Shown here: piece by piece, positions 1 through 10,147 of the stretch
Layout: each line of letters starts with the position of its first letter
How positions within the stretch are numbered: position 1 is the stretch's first letter
Assembly (NCBI GenBank): GCA_016584495.1
Contig: WAID01000001.1
Location: forward strand, 434,001 to 498,000
Direction of reading: 5' to 3'
Origin: Celoporthe dispersa
Lineage: Eukaryota > Ascomycota > Sordariomycetes > Diaporthales > Cryphonectriaceae
Length of the DNA: 64,000 nucleotides
Notes under the pieces: model-generated
Database searches by the model: none
What the model was told of the DNA's origin: nothing
The model's input: only the letters and a program-made list of their open reading frames with translations
Program-made: the position numbers and the translations under genes

Positions 1-488
1 AGGTCAGGCCAAACCTCATGTTCACGGAGGCCCTGCCCAATTCCGAGTGCCACTTTGCTGTGGGTGATGCCATCAGGTGGTCCGGCATCAAACGGTGCGG
101 GGCAGCCATGCACATGGGCTTCTTCGCGGCGCACAACATTCACGAGTGTATCCTGCACCGGATGAACGAGGGAGGAGACAAGGCCGCGCCGCCCAAGTTC
201 CAGGAGCTGGGCGAGATCCCGCCCATGATCGGGCTGGCAGTCGGCAAGAAGGCCATGTCCTATAGTCCTGCCCAAGGCGTGGCGTCTGGTGAGGATGTCA
301 TGAAGGCGTTCTTTGGAAATGACCTCGGATTTGACAGTAAGTCTTGGGGGGGAAAATATCACCACCACTACCTCACCCGTCCTTGTCAACATGTATCGCT
401 GACAAAACAATAACTTTTAGTCTGCTGGAACTACATGAAGTTGGGTGAGCCTACTGGAATGCCCAGGGGCGGTGTTCTAGATGGTTGA
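1..488 (+). CDS. AMID/FSP1-like FAD-dependent oxidoreductase, 3' end (partial)
   Basis: Only the C-terminal part is present; the reading frame enters from the left edge (codons in phase with base 3). The visible protein has the second dinucleotide/FAD signature of pyridine nucleotide-disulfide oxidoreductases, GDAIRWSGIKRCGAAMHMG, followed by a typical AMID/AIFM2 tail with IGLAVGKKAM. One intron runs 337-420 (gtaagt..ttttag, phase 1). The last exon reads CWNYMKLGEPTGMPRGG and stops at 486-488. Family members are NAD(P)H-dependent flavoproteins at membranes or mitochondria that reduce quinones; this role is inferred from the family. It converges on sidF, with about 300 bp between stop codons. 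Substrate and exact subfamily cannot be judged from this fragment. Confidence 0.75.
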
Positions 489-795
489 AGAATAAGACCT
501 TGGAGGTGAGACAGGGGAAAAAAACAGAACAAAAAACACACAAGCAACCAATAAATAAATCACTAGAATGTGATCATAAATATCTATTATATTCTGGATA
601 GAAAAGTGTTATCGTTGGGCTAAATTTGTGAGTGAGCATAAGTACTGACCACAAGTCACTGGTCAAGACCTAATAGTTGGGCTCTGGTTGCGTGATTATG
701 AATATAAATTAACACAATCCCCCGCCATAACCACCCTTACTCGAAAAAGATAAGAGATAAATATACACAGCAAAAACAGTACAATTGTCCTTCCT
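489..795. other. convergent 3' intergenic spacer
   Basis: AT-rich spacer between two convergent genes (oxidoreductase on +, sidF on -). It presumably holds both 3' UTRs. No ORF or RNA gene seen. Confidence 0.6.
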
Positions 796-2226
796 CTATA
801 GCTTCGGCACCAAGCCGACCTGTGTGCCGGCCACGACCCTCTTGCGCCCCCTCTCGTCCTCTGCCAGCGGACAGATCTGGAAGAACCTCTCCCTCGAGCA
901 CTTCATCAGGGTGCTCCTCTTGCTCGGCAGGTCCACGAACTTCTCGACGCCGAACCCGTGCACCAGGTCGTACGCCAGCACCGTGGTGTTGGTAAACTTG
1001 GGCTCGCCCACCACCTGCATGGTGCGCGGGTCGTCCAGGAACAGATAGTGCATCAGGCTGCTCCACCAGGCGCCGACGCGGTGGGCGCCGCGGTACTTGA
1101 CATCCCCCACCAGCGAGTGGCGGCCCCGGTCAAAGTCCTCGCCCTGGTAGTAGGCGCCCAGCTTGTCCTCGCGGGCCCAGTAGATCTCAAAGTAGGCAAA
1201 GAAGACGCCGTCGAAGGCGGCCAGCACGGCGAACTGGTGCGGGTCCTCGTGGATCCGGCGCAGGTACTCGCGGTGCCGCTCCAGCGTGCCCGCCTGGTTC
1301 CATCCCTGGCTCACGCGCGGGTCGTTCTGCCACGTGTGGAACAGGCCCACGTGCGCCTCGTCTGTGTGGTCCAGCGCCACCATGCTAAAGTTCTCCTTGA
1401 GGTGCGGGATCCAGCGGCTGTACAGGGTGCTGCCCGCGCGGGGCTTGGGCGCCCGCCGTGGGTGCCAGACGAGCGACACGCCCGGGTTGTTGGTCAGCAT
1501 GTAGTCGAGCGCGGGCACGCCCTGGGAGGCATAGGTCGTCCCGGGCCCGTCGGTGGGCACCCAGACGGAGCGTGCGCCAAAGGGTGAGCCGGCGCCCTGC
1601 CAGAAGGAGGCGCGCAGGAGGACGAGCTCTTCTTCTTCTTCTGTCTGTCGCGGAGGCCTTGTCGCTGTCGTCGTGTCGTGGCCGCTGGTGGTGTTGTCGC
1701 GAGAGGAGGAGGAGGAGGAAGAAGAAGGGTGGAGGACGGCGAGCATGCAGGCCCGCAGCTGGCTCGACAGCGTCTCCTTGCCCGTGCCGGAGAGGGAGAG
1801 GCGGATGAACTCGTCCTCGTGCCGGATGGTGAAGAGCGCATAGACGACGAGCCATGCCTGCGCGAGCGTAGGGGCCTGGTCAGCGGTCCACTCGACCCTG
1901 ACGGCCGGTGATCGACGGGCGCGCGCCCATGCGGTGTTGTTGGACTCGGCAGGGCGCTCGCTGGACTTGAGGCCTGTCGGCTCGCTGAAGTAGAGGCTGT
2001 CGTTGTGCAGGGGTTCGGGGGGCGTGTTCGTCGTCGGCGTCGTCAGCGGTGCTGTCGTCAGCTGGTACAGCACATCGGAGGCTGATGATGATGATGTTGG
2101 GCCGCTCGAGGAAGAGGAGGAGGAGGAAGAGGCAGCAGTCGCAAAATATGGAGTCTGGTACGGGTGCGGTAGCCGTAGGATCGGCTCCGACGAGGGCCAG
2201 TCTGCAAGCGTGACGATGTGCGACAT
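796..2226 (-). CDS. sidF: N5-hydroxyornithine acyltransferase, SidF-type (siderophore biosynthesis)
   Basis: A single uninterrupted 476-aa ORF starting MSHIVTLADW. The C-terminal half (about residues 270-470) is a GNAT acyltransferase of the IucB/MbtK siderophore family, with WQNDPRVSQGWNQAG, FAYFEIYWAREDKLGAYY and GDVKYRGAHRVGAWW. In Aspergillus, SidF transfers anhydromevalonyl from CoA to N5-hydroxyornithine to build fusarinine, while its relative SidL transfers acetyl for ferricrocin. I favour SidF because sidI lies next door and because the protein ends VPKL, a weak peroxisomal PTS1; SidF is peroxisomal in Aspergillus. The N-terminal half has low-complexity serine tracts encoded by GGA/GAA repeats. 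Three SreA-like sites lie 640-740 bp upstream. SidL remains an alternative. Confidence 0.75.
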   Translation of the reverse strand: MSHIVTLADWPSSEPILRLPHPYQTPYFATAASSSSSSSSSGPTSSSSASDVLYQLTTAPLTTPTTNTPPEPLHNDSLYFSEPTGLKSSERPAESNNTAWARARRSPAVRVEWTADQAPTLAQAWLVVYALFTIRHEDEFIRLSLSGTGKETLSSQLRACMLAVLHPSSSSSSSSRDNTTSGHDTTTATRPPRQTEEEEELVLLRASFWQGAGSPFGARSVWVPTDGPGTTYASQGVPALDYMLTNNPGVSLVWHPRRAPKPRAGSTLYSRWIPHLKENFSMVALDHTDEAHVGLFHTWQNDPRVSQGWNQAGTLERHREYLRRIHEDPHQFAVLAAFDGVFFAYFEIYWAREDKLGAYYQGEDFDRGRHSLVGDVKYRGAHRVGAWWSSLMHYLFLDDPRTMQVVGEPKFTNTTVLAYDLVHGFGVEKFVDLPSKRSTLMKCSRERFFQICPLAEDERGRKRVVAGTQVGLVPKL

Positions 2227-3340
2227 GTCTTGTCTGATCGTGTCTGTCTGTCTGTCTCTTGCGTTTGGCGGTTTCGAGAGGGAGGAGATGATGCTGTACC
2301 CGAGGTGGCAGGAGATACAGCAGAGTAGGCAGTCCTATAGGCGTATAATGAGCTCATCTGGCGAGTGTGTGTGTTTTCTTTTTTTCTTTTTCTCTCTTAC
2401 CTCTAGACCAACTTACCTGGTTGCCCCCGTTTAGTGAATAATTTTCTTCTCTTCTTCTCCCCCCCTCCATCCATCCGTCAAGTCACCCATGCATGCAGGC
2501 CCCTCCCTCGTCTATACGCAAGCGGGTAGGAGAGGATCTTCCTCGTGTGGAGGTCCCATCCTTTTTCTCCATCCGATCAGACCGAGAAGCCGAGAGCACC
2601 ATCAGGAGAAGAAGAAACCCCCCCCCCCAAAAAAAAAAAAACCATCCCTCCCCTCCCTCTCTCCAAGGACCAAGGCCGACCTGCTCCATCCTGTCAAGCC
2701 CGTTCAAAGAGGGCTTGGTTGTATTTTGTGGGGAGGAGAAAAGCCGCCGTCATTACATGGATCCGGTCCAGTCATGCAGGAGAAAAGAGAAAGAGAGGGA
2801 AAGAGGTGTGGACATATCCACTTGCACACCCCTTTTTGACAGGGAAAGGCCTGTGTTGGGGACGGATCTGATAACTTTAGTCGGACCCCTCCCCTCCCTC
2901 TTGCGGATCTGATAAAAATTTCAGCAGCCTTGGCTGCCGATCTCGCAACTCATGTCGGATCAGATAAAATTTTCTCGACGGGGTTCCTAGGGCTTGCGGA
3001 TTGATTTTTTCCTCCTTCTCTTGTTCTCTCTCTCATCTCCCCGTTTCTTTCTCTGCGTCCTGACCCCCCCTTCGTCCATTCATGCAGCCACCGTGTGTGT
3101 CTGCACCCGTTTCTCTGCCCTGCCCCTCTTCTGTAGATGGATGTAACTCTTGAATTGATCTCATGTGATTCATGTGCCTACAGTCCTACTCTGTATTATT
3201 ACCCAATGCCGGATATATGATATGTAGACGGACCTGGGAATACATGTATGTATGTACAATGGTCTAGGGATATATATACTTATACAGTCTAGTTCTCGTA
3301 ACAAAAAAGAGGAACCAGCTGTCTCAAAGACTCTCCACAT
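2227..3340. other. sidF promoter / sidI 3' region
   Basis: Intergenic region between two genes that both lie on the minus strand. It contains poly-C/poly-A tracts near 2621-2641, pyrimidine-rich stretches and the three GATA-type sites described separately. No coding potential was recognised. Confidence 0.6.
2866..2967 (+). promoter_or_regulatory. cluster of three SreA-type GATA sites (ATCWGATAA)
   Basis: Exact matches to ATCWGATAA, the extended site bound by the fungal iron-responsive GATA repressor SreA/SRE, occur at 2866-2874 (ATCTGATAA), 2907-2915 (ATCTGATAA) and 2959-2967 (ATCAGATAA). All share GGATCWGATAA and have the same orientation. They lie upstream of sidF, which is transcribed leftward. 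With equal base frequencies one such 9-mer is expected about 0.02 times in a 1.1 kb spacer counting both strands, so three is a strong excess. This implies iron repression of sidF; binding itself is inferred. Confidence 0.8.
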
Positions 3341-5171
3341 CTACAACTTGGACGTCTTTCCTGCCTGCGTCTTCAAGAGCTCCTCTCCAACCTTAGCCAG
3401 CTCAAACTTGCGCACCTTGCCGCTGCCCGTCAGCGGCACCGTGGTCGGGACGCCGCCCTCGCCCATCCAGAACACATGGGCGGGGGCCTTGTGCCTGCCC
3501 AGCCTCTTGGTGACCCAGTCACGGACCTCCGTCTTGGAGAGGTGCGACCCGGCCTCCTTTTGCCGTCCAGGAATGCGGCGACCACCTCTCCGTAGTGCTC
3601 GTCCTTGAGACCGACCACGACGGCCAGGTTGATTGAGGGATGCGCCACAAGTCGCTCTTCGATCTCGAGGGGGTAGATGTTCTCTCCACCTGTTGAAGAG
3701 GGGGGGGGGTTAGTAAAGAACATCACGTATACACACAGACGCACACGCGGAGGGGGCCCCAGCGGCCTCGAGACTCACCTCGGATGATAATGTCCTTGAA
3801 ACGCCCTGTGATGCTGCAGTACCCCTGCTCGTTGAAGACGGCCTCGTCGCCCGTGTGCAGCCACAAGATGCCGTTCTCGTCGCGTGTCATCACCTCCGCC
3901 GTCTTCTCGCTGTTGTTCCAGTACCCGGCCTGTAGCTGGTACCCTCCCATCCACAGCTCGCCCCTCTCGCCGATGGGGAGCACGTTCCCGTCGCGGTCTA
4001 CAATCTTGGCGTGGGCGTGCGGCATCAGCGTGCCCACCGTGCTCAGCCTCGTGTGGATCGGGTCGTCGGTGAAGGCGTTGAAGCACGTCGGGCTCGCCTC
4101 CGTCAGCCCGTAGCTCGAGGTGAACTCGGTCATGCCCAGCTTCGCCACCAGCTGCTCCATCAGGTACCGCGGCACCGGCGCGCCTGCGATGATGCCCGTC
4201 CGCAGCTTGAGCTTGGACGCCTCGAGGGAGGCCGCCTCTGGCAGGGACAGGAGCGTGTCGAACATGGCCGGCACGCCGTGCAGCGCCGTGCACTGCTCCT
4301 CCTGGACGGCGCGGATCGTCGCGGGGCCGTCAAATACCTCGGCCGGGTAGACGATCTTGGCGCCGTGGGTGATGGCCGCCAGCAGGCCCAGCACGAGCCC
4401 GAAGCAGTGGAAGAGCGGGGGCGGGCAGCACAGCACGTCTGCGGTCGTGAGGCGCATCCGGTCGCCGATGAAGCGGGAGTTGTTGACGATGTTGTGGTGC
4501 GTGAGCATCGCAGCCTTCGGGTGGCCGGTCGTGCCGCTCGTGAACTGCAGGTTGCACACGTCATATGGGGACACCTTTGTCTCGTGCTTGTACATCTTTT
4601 GCGGGTTCTCCTTGCCCCCCTTCAGCAGCACATCCTCGTATGTCCTGTAGCCCTCGCTGTCGCCCCGCAGGATCACCACCTTCGGCGCATCGTCCTTGGC
4701 CGCCAGCTGTGCCAGCAGGGGCTCGTTGTTCATCCGGCCGATCCTCTTGGTCGTGAAGAGAAATTTGCATGCCGTGAACTCGATTCCGTACATGGCCTCG
4801 GACGGCGTGTATGTGTTGTTGAGGATCACGAGGATGGCGCCGATCCTGACCACGGCGAAGAAGATGGCCGCGTACTGCTCGCAGTTGCCAGCCATGATGG
4901 CCACCCTGTCGCCATGCTGGATCCCCTCGGCGAGGAGGGCGCGGGCGATGAGGCTGGACTGTCGGCGGAGGTCATCGTAAGACCAACGGGCTCCCGTCCA
5001 AGGGATGCTGATGCACTCCGCCTCCCCGTTGGCCTGGCACTGCACCTCGAGGAGCTCGCCGAGGGTGAGGTCGACGAGCGGGGGGTCGACAGGCCCGTGG
5101 AGGATCGAGAGCCGCGGGGACCCCTCGGTGGGCTGCTGCTCGACGATCGAGCTGGGGCCCAGGGCGTCCAT
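3341..5171 (-). CDS. sidI: siderophore acyl-CoA ligase, SidI-type, with C-terminal SKL (frame break)
   Basis: An ANL-superfamily adenylate-forming enzyme of about 580 aa. Exon 1 is 3779-5171, the intron 3690-3778 (gtgagt..cag), and exon 2 is 3341-3689. Visible motifs are the P-loop FTSGTTGHPKAAMLTH, SSYGLTEASP, the hinge GRFKDIIIRGGENIYP and the C-terminal TGSGKVRKFEL lysine motif. The N-terminus RLSILHGPVDPPLVDLTLGE is SidI-like. SidI activates mevalonate as CoA ester for fusarinine/TAFC assembly in peroxisomes. The protein ends KTSKL, a canonical PTS1, whereas Aspergillus SidI is known for a PTS2. The reading frame breaks at the A4 run 3558-3561: one base is missing, otherwise the SKL end is lost. 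Start chosen at the first ATG, just after a GGA/TCC repeat in the 5' UTR. Confidence 0.82.
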
Positions 5172-5173
5172 CG

Positions 5174-5221
5174 AAGGAGGAGGAGAAGGAGATGGAGGAG
5201 GAGGAGGAGGAGGAGGAGGAG
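5174..5221. repeat. (GGA)n trinucleotide tract in sidI 5' leader
   Basis: Imperfect then perfect GGA/GAG triplets directly upstream of the sidI ATG, so a CTC/TCC pyrimidine tract in the mRNA leader. Confidence 0.85.
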
Positions 5222-5956
5222 GCGCGAAAGCTTCTTGGAGCCTTCGGTAGAGTTGAGCGAGCTGGCGCTGATGGCGATCCGTCTTCGCTGTCGAGCGTGG
5301 CTAAGTCTTTGGCGCAAGGTTGCTTGGTCTTAGATTTTCGTCGCTGCCTGTGGACGCTCGACAGGATGGTGATTGACGATGATCAATCGACCTCCGAGCC
5401 GGAACAAGAAGAACCACCGCCATGGCCGCTCTTCAACCTCGCGAAAGCACCCCCCCCCACCACCACCACATCTCCTCCTGTTGGGGTCTGCCCGAATAAC
5501 CTCACAAGAGGGCATCCCAGCAAAAGAGAACATGTAGGGTCCACTTCCATTGCCACTACCGCGTAGCCATGACAGCAGCAGCAGCAACAAGGCCGAGCCT
5601 GCGACCGAGGTCAGGGCCTCAGCATATGACCCTGCCTGCGCCACTTTCGTGGGATGGGGCCACATTGTTCCCACCCAGACCCAGATTCATGTTCGTGGTG
5701 GTGGCCCTGGGCAGGGCTGTCGATTCAGGGTGTGGTGGTTTGGGAGGACGGTGGACGGATAATAGCAGTGGACGCGAGCTGCCTTTTCCCTTTCAGCTGC
5801 CACTACCGTTTAAGTCGCATGCTGGCTGCCCGATGTCGTTAGGCAGGAAGGTGGATGGTGTGGGCATCTGTACGGACTACTGCGTTCCCATATGGTAAGA
5901 GTAATGCAGGCCCTGGACGCGCCAAGCCATGATGTGCTCGATCAAAACGCATAATC

Positions 5957-5965
5957 TTATCAGAT
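5957..5965 (-). promoter_or_regulatory. SreA-type GATA site upstream of sidI
   Basis: TTATCAGAT on the plus strand is ATCTGATAA on the coding strand of sidI, about 790 bp upstream of its start codon. It is the same extended GATA motif as the three sites upstream of sidF, which supports shared iron regulation. Confidence 0.65.
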
Positions 5966-6528
5966 CATCAGATTGTTTGCAACCACCCCCACCCTTGTCA
6001 GGCACCATCCCTGTCCTCACCCCCTCCGAGCTTCCGTCTCGAGTGACATCGTCAACGTCCCCGACCTCGGACCCTTGCGTGTGTGAGCATCGCTGCACTG
6101 GGCTTGCTGGTGGTTGTGTGTGTTTGCATGGATGGCCCACATCCAATCGTGAGTAGGGAGGGCGAGAAAATTTGACCACGGGTTCAAAAACTTGATGTCA
6201 TGAACGCAGCCGCCGCCAGACAGAAGTCACTTGGCAGGCAAGCAAGTGAAAAAAAGGTGGAGGAATTGCGGACCGAGTTGGGCCGAGGCTGCAATGGTAG
6301 CTTTAGAACGCAATACTACGTATTGACGTAGGAGAAAGTACGCGTACCATAGTACAGTGGGATGGGGTCCATTAATACTTAAGACGAGTTTGTCGGGTGG
6401 AGCTCATTTCGGAGAGGTCTGGACCGACCTGTACAGACCTGTACACCATTCGAACTGGTGGCGAGCCGTGGCTGTGCTCATAGTTTGCGACCCTTGGCTT
6501 GCCTGAACTGCGACACTCTTATATCACT

Positions 6529-7612
6529 CTAAATGACCAGCGAGGGGATGGCGGGGAGGAGAACGACGAGACCGGCCAGGGCCATGCGGCGTTGTGCAAT
6601 GGCATAGGCCTGTATGGACTGCCTCCGTCACAGGGTCGCCGAGAGGAAAGCTCAGCTGCAGTTGGAGGTCTTCATAGATGGTCTTGACCACGTAGGAGAT
6701 GGGCGTGTGTGGCTATCTGGGGATGGTCATCAGGCCGCCGCACAGGACCTGGACCGGTAGAGCACGCAGAGAACGAACGGTGATGACCACCTGCTCTCGG
6801 CCGAGCCTGCGATGGAGATGGACAGGAGAACCAGCGTCAGGCCAGCGCCAGCGAGAATAACGCCCACGGCTTGTGGAAGATGTCAAGTGCCTACTCCCCT
6901 CTCTTTCTCTCGAGGAATCGTGCAGAGGAACATACTGTCAAGCCCCACTGCACAGTGCCGCAGTGATTCGAACCGGCTGCATGTTGCGTGGTTTCCCATA
7001 AGGACCCCCTAGCCTCTGTGCCTTGCTTGTGTCGGGGGCTGGAGAACGACAAACCTTGGGGCTGCCAACAAGGGCGTCAGGACGGCAAACAATACAAACG
7101 ACGCGCGCCACGAGCTGTGACGGAGGAACCACTGTGCAGCGGGAGGCCCCAGGGACGTTGTGGCGATGAACCGCAACCCGGCAAAGGTGAAGGTTAGGGC
7201 GTGGTCCTTGAGAGACGAGGTGTCCGCGATGACGATGTCTAGGATGTACGAGAACCCAACGAGCACGACGCCGTGGAAGATCTGCTCTGCGGTGTAGGTC
7301 TTGACGTCCCTACATGCAGCCACGAGGACCAGGCCGAGGGTGCCGAGGGATGTCGCGCCCACCAGGCCCTGCGGCCGTGTCCATGTATCGGCCATGTTGG
7401 AGATGGGCAGCTTCAGCACACCACTCAGGGCGTAGGACATGATAGCGGTGGCCGGTATGAGCGAGTGGGCCGAGAAATCGCCGATGACATAGGGCATGAG
7501 TTTGGAAGAGGTCTGTGTCTCCATAGAGGAGGCGCAGACGTTCAGGAAGATGAAGCAGTAGGCCAGCAGCTATTGCTGCTGCTGCTGGGGCGCGGCTCCT
7601 CGTCAAGCCCCT
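6529..7612 (-). pseudogene. decayed MFS siderophore-iron transporter (SIT/Mir family)
   Basis: Remnant of a siderophore-iron transporter, read in several frames. The best block (about 7009-7612) starts LLAYCFIFLNVCASS and continues through LKLPISNMADTWTRPQG, TLGLVLVAAC and IADTSSLKDHALTFTFAG, the classic SIT transmembrane 1-5 region. A second block near 6790-6880 reads LTLVLLSISIAGSAESRW. The C-terminal block reads FPLGDPVTEAV, then AYAIAQRRMALAGLVVLLP and stops at 6529-6531. The middle of the protein (several transmembrane segments) is missing and the blocks are out of frame with internal stops. An intact SIT is about 600 aa (1.8 kb); only about 1.1 kb remains. Its position beside sidF and sidI suggests it was the uptake gene of this cluster. 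Some breaks could be assembly errors, but the internal deletion cannot. Confidence 0.75.
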
Positions 7613-9319
7613 TATGGCCACCCATCTCTAGCCAGCGGCGTGGACAGACTCGCCACAACGAGGACACTGTTGTTGGTGTAGAAGAAAAACAGGCGGCAAG
7701 GCCGAAGGAGTGTCGAGTAGTGGTGATATTGGTTGGTCGATCTAACAAGAGGGCGACTGCTTCATACTTCGGCCGGATGGCGGCGGAGCACGAGGGGCAA
7801 GATGGCCCTCTCGCATCCTCAGGAGCCACGGGTAGAGCCACGCATCTTCGAGACGTGAGTGGCGCTTCCGTCGGGAATGAGGTAGCATGTGCCACGACCA
7901 ACACGAGCCGATAGCTTAACAAGCACAAGGCAGTAGGCGACCACTCCTGTCCTGATGGCCGCGCGCCCTGGCCGAGCCTTGCTGTGGTAGGATGTTGAAG
8001 CCATCTCGGACGGCCACCATGCCGGGACTCGATTTTGAGGAGGGGGCGAGCGGGTTCGAGCTTGCTCCTCGGAAGAGGCCGAGCTTTCATCAGAAGGTGT
8101 CAGCCCTGGATCTACCAGGAAATTAGCGCTATCATCAGCGCTACAGTGCACCAGGGGCACTAAATAAAAGCGGCTGTAGGAATCGAGTGATCCCTGTAGT
8201 GAGTTTGTCTTGTCCCTAATCCTATACGGCCCCTTCACCTGGTCATCTCCTCTGGCAAAGGTCCTCATGAGCGGTCCTGGGTAATTGTTATGCCTGTCTC
8301 CTCTGCTTTACATTAGCAAGTCTTTTGGTAAGTCGAACCTGGCTATCACGCAGCTAGTATCTTGAACTGCTCGCGATAGTATTCATGTTTCAATTTTGAA
8401 AGAAGAAAAAAAAAAAGCGCCTCCTACTTATATGCCATAGTATTCGAAGTGAGGGCGGGGGCGGAGCGTTGCTCTTTTTCTCAGCCTACCATAATTACTT
8501 TCTCTTCTCTAAACTTCGACCTACCGCGCGTCAGGCTTAAGAAAGATAGATGGTCACAGTTTCACCTTTTGTAAAGACGTCAGTGCGCAGATCTCGAGAT
8601 TTCGTTCCTACTATTCTCAATCCAGCTACATGATCCAACACTTGATTAATTGCCCGCGTTGAGATCTTAACTCGGGTCTTGGTCGAGTAAGTGCATATTA
8701 AGCCTCAGAGAGAAGGGGAATGTGCTAATTCAAAGATAACACTTTGAGATTGAGTCTAGCTAAGGAAAGATAGAGATAAGGAACAAAAATCCAGTTTTTC
8801 AAAGACGAGTCTGTTACAGGTGTCGAGATGCTAGCTTACAAAGCTATTGCTTCTTTAATATATGCTCGTGTAAGCCTACGACAAGGGAGGAATTCTCATC
8901 TCACAGAGGCTGGGAAGGTACCACCTTCGATACCTTCATCTTCTGCAATGATTGCGCTACTGAGACAGGATGATGGGCAGCAACAATGGGGCTGGCAAGG
9001 TGAGATGAAGAGTTGAGGATGGGCGATGCTGTCTAAAACATGGAGGACCTTTGTTGGGAGCGGTGGCTGGAGCTGAGCTATTTCTTTTCTGTTATTGCTC
9101 CTTCCCAGCCTTTCGCAAGAGGTATGGCCTTGCGCGAAGCTATTGTTCCGGCTGGACCTTGTGTGCCTGCTCGCCCTGGAGTATTCTATGCCTGCCACCT
9201 GGACACGATGCAGTCTTAAGAAGCATCTGCACAATAGGTACAAGAACTGATCCACTCCCATTGTGTGACTCCTGGCTATCGTCTCTCCTGTCTGGGCCTT
9301 GGAAGTGGTGGCACTTTTT
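7613..9319. other. gene-poor region, possible relic of transporter N-terminus
   Basis: On the minus strand at 7819-8110 an open stretch contains DESSASSEEQARTRSPPPQN, like the acidic N-termini of fungal transporters, but I cannot join it to the transporter remnant. From about 8280 to 9300 the DNA is AT-rich with no convincing coding sequence. Confidence 0.4.
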
Positions 9320-10147
9320 CTACAGAATTCTCTGGGAAACAAGACAGTTCACTCTGACGACACACTGGCTGAGGACTAAAGTGCTCACAGAAGAGAGCGC
9401 TCCTTCACCCCTCGCAGCACACATTTCCTCCTTTAATACTTTTGTGTCCCTTGACCTGCAACATTGAAAGCCATATCTCGAGCCCAGCACCTTTTTAATT
9501 GGTCTCAGCAGCAAGAGAGGACAAGAAGACGAAGAAAACACAATGTCTCCCTCGACCGAGCAGCGTCGCCAGCTGCCCTTTCGCTTCTGCCGCACAACAC
9601 GCGCCAGTGCGTCCCGCCAGCTCTCTCCCGACACCCAGCGATCCCTCGGCCCAGATATCCCTTCCCTGCGCGCCGTCCACAAGTCCACAGGCTTGCCACC
9701 GTCATCGTCGTCGTCCGGTCGCTCGCGCCACTCGCACAAGTCTAGGCTGCCGCGTCTCTTGCGCGGCCGATCTTCCGCCCTGGTTGAGACCCCGCCACCT
9801 CCCCCGCCACCGGACGACCTGAAGATCTTGAACGTGAGAGAAATATCCGTCTCGCGAGAGAGCTGTGCCGTCTGAGTGGAGACTAACCTCGAGCTCGGCA
9901 GGGACAGCAGCAGCAGCAGCAGCAGCAGCACGGCCACGAGCAGGATCACCAGCGCGCTCGAGAGCTCAGACAAGGATGGGGGCGACAGGAGGTGGACGGG
10001 CAGCTCCCAGAGGAGGGTGAGGACGAGGAGGACCGTCCCTGTTACTGGTTGCTCCTGCAGAAGCTGAACCGGGAGCTGGGGATTCAGGATGAATGAGGAC
10101 GAAATATCAGTCGGTATGACGAGCAGAAAGGGTCGACAGCGCTGTGG
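9320..10147 (-). CDS. hypothetical membrane protein, ends uncertain
   Basis: A long open frame on the minus strand, free of stops from 10147 down to 9320. It has two strongly hydrophobic segments, GTVLLVLTLLWELPVHLL and ALVILLVAVLLLLLLLLSL, followed by a basic, arginine-rich tail that includes RDRWVSGESWRDALARVVRQ. I do not recognise the family. No ATG precedes the hydrophobic part in this frame, so an upstream exon is likely: a candidate intron end (ctactag or ccacag) lies just before 10147, with a gtaagg donor-like site about 40 bp upstream. The last 50 codons look non-coding, so the true stop or an intron may lie earlier. The leucine run is encoded by a CTG repeat. Confidence 0.35.
   Translation of the reverse strand, partial: PQRCRPFLLVIPTDISSSFILNPQLPVQLLQEQPVTGTVLLVLTLLWELPVHLLSPPSLSELSSALVILLVAVLLLLLLLLSLPSSRLVSTQTAQLSRETDISLTFKIFRSSGGGGGGGVSTRAEDRPRKRRGSLDLCEWRERPDDDDDGGKPVDLWTARREGISGPRDRWVSGESWRDALARVVRQKRKGSWRRCSVEGDIVFSSSSCPLLLLRPIKKVLGSRYGFQCCRSRDTKVLKEEMCAARGEGALSSVSTLVLSQCVVRVNCLVSQRIL

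Larger units (their letters stand above)
5172..6528. other. sidI upstream region
   Basis: No gene recognised. It holds the GGA repeat next to the sidI start, poly-C/CCA runs near 5450-5475, one SreA-type site (separate entry) and, further right, the 3' end of the decayed transporter. Short ORFs here lack family resemblance. Confidence 0.55.

Noticed and set aside
4011..5333. Plus-strand ORF of 440 codons
   Set aside because: Antisense to sidI; Arg/Val/Gly-rich shadow of GC-rich codons with no family resemblance.
6955..6985. GGTTCGAATCA, another B-box-like word
   Set aside because: No acceptor stem or A box could be folded; it lies within the transporter remnant.
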